Positions 35,403 to 40,849 of a stretch of 40,849 bases of DNA are shown in pieces. The DNA is from a virus. Numbering within the stretch: the stretch's first letter is position 1; each line of letters opens with the position of its first letter. A model generated the notes under the pieces. The model had not been told where the DNA came from. It worked only from the letters and a program-made list of their open reading frames with translations, and searched no databases. Where the stretch lies: the IMG/VR virus record IMGVR_UViG_3300044611_001100, positions 1 to 40,849 of that record; one strand, 5' to 3'. The position numbers and the translations under genes are program-made.

Positions 35403-37555
35403 TTTCTTCCTCCTCTTGAACCTGGTGAGTTGGCTCCTGAGCCCCCACCAGAACTTCCTCCGCTACCTGAACCTCCTGTAGCGCCACCTGCTGCTACTGC
35501 TGCTGCGTTAATTGCTGCACCTGTTGCAACAACTGTTGCCACAACCATATCTGTTGCTTCTTCTCGTTCTTCCTCAGTCATATCTGCACCAATACTTCCA
35601 AGGGCTGCTAATGCTGCTCCTGGGTCAGTAAATGCTGCTTCTAATAATGCTCCTGGGTCTTGAACTAATTCTATGTTTGCAGCAACTTCAGCAGTAATAA
35701 TAAGTGCGTTTCCATTTTCGTCAGTGCGTAGTTCTACTGGTGTTTCTGGTGGAAGATCTGCGTATGAAACTCCAGATGCCTGTACTTCTGCTGCTGAAAT
35801 TGATTCTCCTGGCTTAAGATCTTCTATTAATGCTGCTACTACAACATCTTTTTGTTCTTCAGTTAATTCTTTACCATCTTTTGCATCTTCAAGTATTTCG
35901 TTTAATTCTTCTTCTTCTGCTTTTGCTTCTTCTTCAGCAGCCTTTTCTTCTTCTAATTCTTTTGCTTCGACTTCTTCAGCAATTCTTTTTTCTTCTGCAA
36001 GTGCTTCAGCCTCTGCTTCTGCCTTTGCTTTTGCAATTGCTTCTTCTTCTGCTGCTATACGCTCAGCCTCTGCCTTTGCTTCTTCTGCAAGTCTTTCTTC
36101 TTCCGCTATGCGCTCTGCCTCTATGCGTTCAGCCTCTGCTTTTGCTTCTGCTTCTGCTTTTTCTTCTGCTTCTTTAAGTTCTGCTGCAATGCGATCTGCT
36201 TCTTCTTGGGCTTCTATCTCTGCTTGAATTCTTGCTGCTTCAATCTCTGCTGCTTCACGGTCAGCCTTTTCTTTTAGTTCCAATTCTGCTTTAATTCTTT
36301 CTGCTTCTTGTGCTGCTTGAAGTGCTGCAATTCTTTCAGCCTCTGCTTGAGCTGCTGCTGCCTGGGCTGCAATTAATGCTGCTGTTTCTGCCTGTATCCT
36401 TGCTGCTTCTGCTTGTTGTGCTGCTGCTAATGCTGCAGTTGTTGCAGCAATTTCTGCTTCAGTTGGCCCAGTTGGTATTGTCACAGTTGTTGTTTCGCTA
36501 GGTGTAGGTGTAGTGACTGTTGATGTTTCACTAGGTGTTGTCACGGTTTCTGTTTCAGGTGTTGGCGTTGTGACTGTTATTGTTTCAGGTGTAGGTATTG
36601 TTACTGTTATTGTTTCAGGTGTAGGTATTGTTACTGTTGCTGTTTGAGAAGGGCTAGGGGTTGGAGTAGGGGTAGGCTCTGGAGCAGGGGCTACATATGT
36701 AGAACCAGTAACAACATTTGAATTTGCAGAGTAAAGGGAGAAGGTATCGTTATCTGATCTAATATGAAATGACCATATTGTTCCTGCTGGCATAAGACCA
36801 TCTAGCAAGGAATGGTCAATTGTAATTGTTGTATTTAAAGAGTTTGGTCCGCCAACATTTCCAGTAGCAATTCCCCAACCATTACATCCAGTACAATTAA
36901 AACTAATTGCATATCTTTCTGGTTGAGTGTTTCCAGTGTCTGGTGCTTCCCAACTTAAAACTGTTGATGTTTCTCCACTACTTATTGTTAAATTTCTTGG
37001 AGGTCCTATTGTTTTTACTACTGGTGCTGATTGTGAAGTAAATGCTGATGCTGGAATAATATCCATAGATCCAGACTGATCCCAATGAAGGAATACATTT
37101 GCTCCCCCGCCATTTTCATAATACATTAATTCTATTGTTTTTGGAATACCTGCTGTAAATGATATTGGATCACTAATAGTACCTCCACCGCCTTTATCAC
37201 GCCAGTCATCTGCTACTAAGACTCCATCAATGTAAAGCTTTGTACCATCATCTGCTGTTGCTAAAAATGATATATTTTGAGTAGAATCGCTTCTAATTGA
37301 CCCAGTAAATCGTACGATAACATCCTCTGAAGGGCCACCTAATACACTACCAGAACCCCACTGGAAGTCAATGTTAGGTACATTAGTCGTGACGACTGGA
37401 GAGGCTCCCTGGGGTATGTAGGGAGAGCCATTTTGTCCTAGTACATTATAGACTTGAGCAGTCAAACCTTCTGCTGCGTGGGCTTTATCAATTATTAAAA
37501 GCAGGGGAAATAGAGCAAGGGATAAAACCAATGCTACTCTCAATAACTTTTTAAT
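35396..37555 (-). CDS. Secreted PA14 / FN3 / coiled-coil structural or adhesion protein
   Basis: I place the start at ATT 37555 (MKKLLRVALVLSLALF), 6 nt after AAGGAG, giving a complete signal peptide ending DKAHA; the next in-frame start is TTG at 37543. Order: PA14 domain (about 28-165; DGTKLYIDGVLVADDW), FN3 domain (about 180-290), Thr/Pro repeats (TVTIPTPETI), a long Ala/Glu-rich TolA-like coiled coil (about 365-565), a C-terminal domain and a Gly/Ser tail. About 719 aa. PA14 binds carbohydrate, so host-surface attachment or a fibre is likely. Confidence 0.8.
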   Translation of the reverse strand: MKKLLRVALVLSLALFPLLLIIDKAHAAEGLTAQVYNVLGQNGSPYIPQGASPVVTTNVPNIDFQWGSGSVLGGPSEDVIVRFTGSIRSDSTQNISFLATADDGTKLYIDGVLVADDWRDKGGGGTISDPISFTAGIPKTIELMYYENGGGANVFLHWDQSGSMDIIPASAFTSQSAPVVKTIGPPRNLTISSGETSTVLSWEAPDTGNTQPERYAISFNCTGCNGWGIATGNVGGPNSLNTTITIDHSLLDGLMPAGTIWSFHIRSDNDTFSLYSANSNVVTGSTYVAPAPEPTPTPTPSPSQTATVTIPTPETITVTIPTPETITVTTPTPETETVTTPSETSTVTTPTPSETTTVTIPTGPTEAEIAATTAALAAAQQAEAARIQAETAALIAAQAAAAQAEAERIAALQAAQEAERIKAELELKEKADREAAEIEAARIQAEIEAQEEADRIAAELKEAEEKAEAEAKAEAERIEAERIAEEERLAEEAKAEAERIAAEEEAIAKAKAEAEAEALAEEKRIAEEVEAKELEEEKAAEEEAKAEEEELNEILEDAKDGKELTEEQKDVVVAALIEDLKPGESISAAEVQASGVSYADLPPETPVELRTDENGNALIITAEVAANIELVQDPGALLEAAFTDPGAALAALGSIGADMTEEEREEATDMVVATVVATGAAINAAAVAAGGATGGSGSGGSSGGGSGANSPGSRGGRKW
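36548..36640 (-). repeat. Tandem repeats encoding TVTIPTPETI
   Basis: A 30-bp unit is repeated nearly perfectly (for example at about 36574 and 36604), encoding the Thr/Pro linker. Such repeats can change in copy number by slippage and so change linker length. Confidence 0.7.
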
Positions 37556-37618
37556 CTTTAACTCCTTATAGTCGTAGTGGTGATATGACTAATAAGGCTA
37601 TTATATCATTTTATTGCA

Positions 37619-37654
37619 ACAAAAAAGAGGGCCAGCACTAAAACTGACCCTCTT
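37619..37654 (-). terminator. Strong intrinsic terminator after the S-layer-like gene
   Basis: On the minus strand AAGAGGGTCAG pairs with CTGGCCCTCTT (11 bp, one G-U) and is followed by TTTTTT. It lies 13 nt after the stop at 37667 and ends the highly structured secreted-protein transcript. Confidence 0.9.
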
Positions 37655-37666
37655 ATTGTTAAGGTA

Positions 37667-39373
37667 TTAAGCCTTTACCTTCTTAGCAATCTTTGCAACT
37701 ACCGTTGCAAGTGACTTGATTTGTGCTTGAAGTCCAGCAATTAACTTAGCTACAGACTCTGAAAGAGCTGCAACTGCATCTGTTGCTGCTTGTGCTGCTG
37801 CAGTTGCAGCATCTGCTGCTTTAGCTGCATCAAGCGCTGCAGTTGTTGCTGCGTTAGAAGCCTCTAGAGCTTCTTTTGCTGCATCTGTTGCTGCCTTCTG
37901 TGCAGAATCTTCAACAAGTGCCTCTGCAGAAACTACAACCTGACCTGCTACTGGAAGAGATGATCCACCAGTTGCTGTAATCTTAATTGTATTTTGTACA
38001 AGTGGCATAAAGACCTTGTATGTCTTAACTGTTGCTGTATCTGTTGTTACAGAAGCAGATGTTAGTACATCAGATGCTGATCCAAATGCATAGTTAGAAA
38101 CAATTCCACCTGTAGCAAATAGATTAGCGTGTGTCTTACCAGATACTGGAAGACCTGCTGCATCTAGAACCTGAACTGTAATAGTCGCTGCTTCTCCTGG
38201 AAGGTACTGAGCCTTATCAAAAGACAACTTGACAGTTGCTGCTGCACCCTCTACACGAGTTGCAACTGGTGCAGATGATACTGTTCCTGACTTAACAGTT
38301 ACAGCAACTCCACCTGTCTTAACTCCTGTAAGAGTAAATAGTGCTTCACCATTTACGATTGTTGCTGCAGTTCCTGAATCAGATACCACTGAAACATCGC
38401 TTGAGAAAGCATTAAGTGTTCCTGCTCCAACTGTTACTCCAGCAGCATCGTATGCTACTGCCTTAATTGTTGAAACATTTGATCCCACTGGGATAACAGA
38501 CTTAACTGTTGTTGCTACGATAGATGCGATATCTCCATAGAATGTTACCTTCTCAGTTGCAAGAACTACACCTGCAAGTGTTGTAAGGGTAATTGTTGAT
38601 ACTCCTGCTGTACCGTCAGCAAATACACCAATATGGTTTCCTGAAGGAATTACCAATGAGCGACCTTGTGCTGAAATTGATGTTGCATTTGATCCGCTAC
38701 CAATCATTCCTGAACCTGAAACTGTTGCAAGAATTGACTCAGTTGCTGATCCTCCTGCTGCATTCTTAGGTGTAACAACAATTACTGCTGCTGCATCTGT
38801 TGAAGTAGCCTTTGGAGCATAAACTGTAGCATCTGCTGTTGCAGTTGTTACTTCGCCAGCATTAAGGATAGATGTAGTAGTTGAAGCAGATGGAGTTAGA
38901 TCCGCTGCCTTAACTGTTACTGTCCATGAAACTGATGGTCCATTGATTGGGCTTGTTGTCAAAATTCTTGCATCATATGTACCTGCAACTGTTGGTGCAT
39001 TCAAAGTTACCAAGAACTTTGCTGTTACATATGTTGGTGTGTTAACTGTTGAGTTAACGTTTGCTGAAACATTATTTCCTGCAATAACTACTGAGGATGT
39101 TGATGTTTCTAGAAGTGATAGGGTTGCAGACTTTGCTGCCCCTGTTGGCTGAGAGAACATAGCAGAGATAATTGTTGCTGTATCTGCTGATGTTTCTGAA
39201 ATAAACGACAATGTTACTACTGCTGTAGCAGACTCACCAGATGTCACAGCGTCTGTTGCTGAGTCAATGGCTAGAGTTGGTGCGTTTACAGCAGCACTTG
39301 TCGGAAGTGCTGATAGTACGCCAAAAGACATTGCTGCAGCTAGTCCCAAAGCGATTTTCTTAAATGAATTCAC
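37667..39373 (-). CDS. S-layer-like secreted surface protein
   Basis: Start at GTG 39373, with AAGGAGAAGTAA. A signal peptide (MNSFKKIALGLAAAMSFG... cleaved near TSAAV, residue 28) precedes about 460 residues of Thr/Val/Ala/Ser-rich Ig-like beta domains (for example FDKAQYLPGEAATITVQVLDAAGLPV). An Ala-rich coiled coil follows (about 495-545; ALDAAKAADAATAAAQAATD), then the tail LQAQIKSLATVVAKIAKKVKA. This architecture is what I associate with surface-layer proteins of planktonic actinobacteria, not with phage virions. An abundant product is suggested by its own strong terminator. Could be a tail or capsid decoration protein instead. Confidence 0.75.
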   Translation of the reverse strand: MNSFKKIALGLAAAMSFGVLSALPTSAAVNAPTLAIDSATDAVTSGESATAVVTLSFISETSADTATIISAMFSQPTGAAKSATLSLLETSTSSVVIAGNNVSANVNSTVNTPTYVTAKFLVTLNAPTVAGTYDARILTTSPINGPSVSWTVTVKAADLTPSASTTTSILNAGEVTTATADATVYAPKATSTDAAAVIVVTPKNAAGGSATESILATVSGSGMIGSGSNATSISAQGRSLVIPSGNHIGVFADGTAGVSTITLTTLAGVVLATEKVTFYGDIASIVATTVKSVIPVGSNVSTIKAVAYDAAGVTVGAGTLNAFSSDVSVVSDSGTAATIVNGEALFTLTGVKTGGVAVTVKSGTVSSAPVATRVEGAAATVKLSFDKAQYLPGEAATITVQVLDAAGLPVSGKTHANLFATGGIVSNYAFGSASDVLTSASVTTDTATVKTYKVFMPLVQNTIKITATGGSSLPVAGQVVVSAEALVEDSAQKAATDAAKEALEASNAATTAALDAAKAADAATAAAQAATDAVAALSESVAKLIAGLQAQIKSLATVVAKIAKKVKA

Positions 39374-39386
39374 TTACTTCTCCTTA

Positions 39387-40849
39387 TTATATTAGTTTTA
39401 AATTGTCAAGAAAATCCCTGACATCTTCAGGCATTTGCCTGTCTTCCAATTCTACCATAGCTCTTTGCTGTCTTGCAAGTTTATCACTTGTTCCCCAGGT
39501 ATGGATCTCTATTTCAATATCTATATCCTTTGGGGTGTGAGAGATAGCACCAAAAACAGCACCACAAACAGCATCTGCCAAGTCTTTAGATTTCTTTCTA
39601 GGGTGATCAACACGATTGCCCTTCATAATCTTCAACTCTGACATTTCTTCCAAGAGTAATGGAATCATTGGCATAGCAACTCGCTCTTCATAGATCATCA
39701 TTGCTAAATCTTCGTAGTGTTTTTTTGCAACAGAAACAGTATCAGTTCTTATTCCTACTGCTTTAAGTTCTTGTTGAATATCAAATGATTGCCAACGGTC
39801 AAAAGAAACCATTCCTATATTAAAGCCTTGCCTTCTAAGGTTTTGAATCCACTGCTTAACCTGAGATAGATCAACTGGTCCTTCTGATCTTGGTTCCCAC
39901 CATGCTACTGCATCTACTATTACGATAGGTGCTACTTGTTCATAATCTTTAATTACCTGGATATTTACCCACTTATCTACGTGAGCAATTGCTACCGCAC
40001 ACTTATCGTGCTTTTGTGCAAGGTCAGCGTGAACATAATAAATTTTATCTGGATCTGGTTTAAAGTTTTCTGCAAACCTTCTAAAACTATCAACAGGATT
40101 TGTTAATGTCATACAGCTAATTAGCTTGTCCTTTTGCTTAAAAAAAGCATCAGATGAGTACGTTGGGGTACAAAGAAAACGCATCATTGCATCTCCTAAG
40201 TCTGTTAAGAATGCAATCTTAAAGTCATCAATCTTACGGGTAGGGTTTACATCCCAAGTTGGACGCTTTAGTGCAAATATCTTAGGAATTTTATATGAAA
40301 GTATATTATCCTCATCCCATGATATTTCAAAATTGTTGTCTGGATTATCGTGTGGTAGATCTTCATTAATAATAAACTTATGTGTTTTTTCTATTACTTC
40401 TTTCTCAGCAATAACTGAATCATACCGTTGAGAAATAAAGTCACCTTGATAGCGGGGAAATGAAAGAAGAACAACCTTACCAAGATCAGGAAAACGAGAA
40501 TCTACAGTACCACGAAAAGCTTTGTATATGTTATCAGCAGTCTTTCCTTGTTCATTTCCTGTTGCTACCTCAGATGCAAAACCAGAAATTTCATCAAGGA
40601 CTGCCATAAACAAGTTCAAACCTTCGTGTGACTCACGCTCAGAGTGTCCAGAATAAACTGTGATTGATTTGTCAAACTCAACTGAGTCTGCTTTTGGATT
40701 ATACTTTCCTGCAAACCATGGTGATCTTTCAATCTTTGATTTAAAACCTTTAAAAAAAACGTTCTTTGCCTGCTGAGCATTAACTGCAACGTTGATAATG
40801 TCAATAGCATCTCCCGCAGGCTTTCCATAGTAAACTGCAGGGTCTTTAA
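39387..40849 (-). CDS. terL: Terminase large subunit (partial, N-terminus beyond the window)
   Basis: The frame stays open to the right edge (KDPAVYYGKPAGDAIDIINVA...), so the start and Walker A lie outside. LFMAVLDEISGFASE carries the Walker B DE, followed by the motor coupling region. The RNase-H-like nuclease has IYYVHADLAQKHDKCAVAI (first Asp), MVSFDRWQSFD (second) and SKDLADAVCGAV (third). It packages DNA into proheads. The visible 487 residues cover most of the protein. It marks the start of the late minus-strand gene run. Confidence 0.9.
   Translation of the reverse strand, partial: KDPAVYYGKPAGDAIDIINVAVNAQQAKNVFFKGFKSKIERSPWFAGKYNPKADSVEFDKSITVYSGHSERESHEGLNLFMAVLDEISGFASEVATGNEQGKTADNIYKAFRGTVDSRFPDLGKVVLLSFPRYQGDFISQRYDSVIAEKEVIEKTHKFIINEDLPHDNPDNNFEISWDEDNILSYKIPKIFALKRPTWDVNPTRKIDDFKIAFLTDLGDAMMRFLCTPTYSSDAFFKQKDKLISCMTLTNPVDSFRRFAENFKPDPDKIYYVHADLAQKHDKCAVAIAHVDKWVNIQVIKDYEQVAPIVIVDAVAWWEPRSEGPVDLSQVKQWIQNLRRQGFNIGMVSFDRWQSFDIQQELKAVGIRTDTVSVAKKHYEDLAMMIYEERVAMPMIPLLLEEMSELKIMKGNRVDHPRKKSKDLADAVCGAVFGAISHTPKDIDIEIEIHTWGTSDKLARQQRAMVELEDRQMPEDVRDFLDNLKLI

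Noticed and set aside
35673-36501. Long Ser-rich and Leu-rich plus-strand frames
   Set aside because: These are antisense shadows of the Ala/Glu-rich coiled-coil repeats of the PA14 protein; low complexity explains the open frames.
40616-40828. 70-aa minus-strand frame at the right edge
   Set aside because: Out of phase with terminase, whose own frame is open to the window edge with convincing residues.
1-40849. CRISPR array, insertion sequence, integrase and rRNA
   Set aside because: No regularly spaced palindromic repeats, no transposase or integrase motifs and no rRNA sequence were seen in the window.

Overview
The window is a piece of a large, AT-rich, double-stranded DNA tailed phage (or prophage-like element) of an actinobacterium. 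The evidence is a terminase large subunit running off the right edge, a CHAP endolysin, holin-sized membrane proteins, five tRNA genes, and dozens of tiny overlapping genes coupled through TAATG or ATGA junctions. The actinobacterial assignment rests on a WhiB-type Fe-S regulator, a GP88-like protein, a DUF7455-like protein, an MSMEG_6728-like glycosylase, and many promoters whose -10 box lies 6-7 nt before the ATG, which predicts leaderless mRNAs. The Ala-rich secreted protein ending in ...KKVKA, and a secreted peptidase with a 'Y.C...GKKLVW' N-terminal domain, resemble surface proteins of planktonic freshwater actinobacteria (Nanopelagicales/acI type). That host is an inference.

Layout. (1) 1-10 kb, + strand: small, mostly unknown early-type genes plus GP88-like, DUF932 and YubB/Api92-like proteins and tRNA-Asp. 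They are separated by elaborate intergenic modules that combine CCCGCGGG palindromes, TGAGCA...TGCTCA hairpins, CRP/GlxR-like TGTGA-N6-TCACA boxes, DnaA-box-like TTATCCACA sites and good sigma-A-type promoters with 17-bp spacers. (2) 8.95-9.9 kb: a mostly non-coding AT-rich tract with about 16 CAAACC/GGTTTG hexamers, a candidate origin or partition-like region. (3) 9.9-14.5 kb: very small Cys-rich (zinc-ribbon-like) genes, a PstS phosphate-binding protein flanked by 25-bp direct repeats, a luciferase-like monooxygenase, a Staphylococcal-type nuclease, a thioredoxin and four tRNAs. (4) 14.5-22.1 kb: a 2OG-Fe(II) oxygenase, a sulfotransferase-like protein, a three-gene minus-strand morphogenesis-type block, and a surface-glycan cluster (glycosyltransferases, FkbM methyltransferase, Stealth-like protein). 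(5) 22.1-34.3 kb, minus strand: a long, mostly overlapping gene run with a pyrimidine-dimer-glycosylase-like protein, an APS-kinase/nucleotidyltransferase fusion, a GDPD-like protein, a HAD/NTP-transferase fusion, an SGNH-like protein, GT61, WhiB, small conserved proteins, endolysin, carbamoyltransferase, tRNA-Thr and a secreted metallopeptidase. (6) 34.3-40.8 kb, minus strand: an HslV-like N-terminal-Thr hydrolase, two small membrane proteins, a large PA14/FN3/coiled-coil secreted protein, an S-layer-like secreted protein and terminase.

How the parts may work together: the glycosyl-, methyl-, carbamoyl- and sulfotransferases, the NTP-transferase and the APS-kinase fusion form a plausible programme for decorating a surface glycan, on host or virion. 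PstS, the S-layer-like protein, the metallopeptidase and the PA14 protein would act outside the membrane. WhiB and the CRP-like sites suggest that host regulatory networks are used. The most unusual points are the phage-borne S-layer-like protein, the HslV-like hydrolase whose corrected start exposes Thr1, the PstS cassette between direct repeats, and the conserved intergenic regulatory modules of the left arm.
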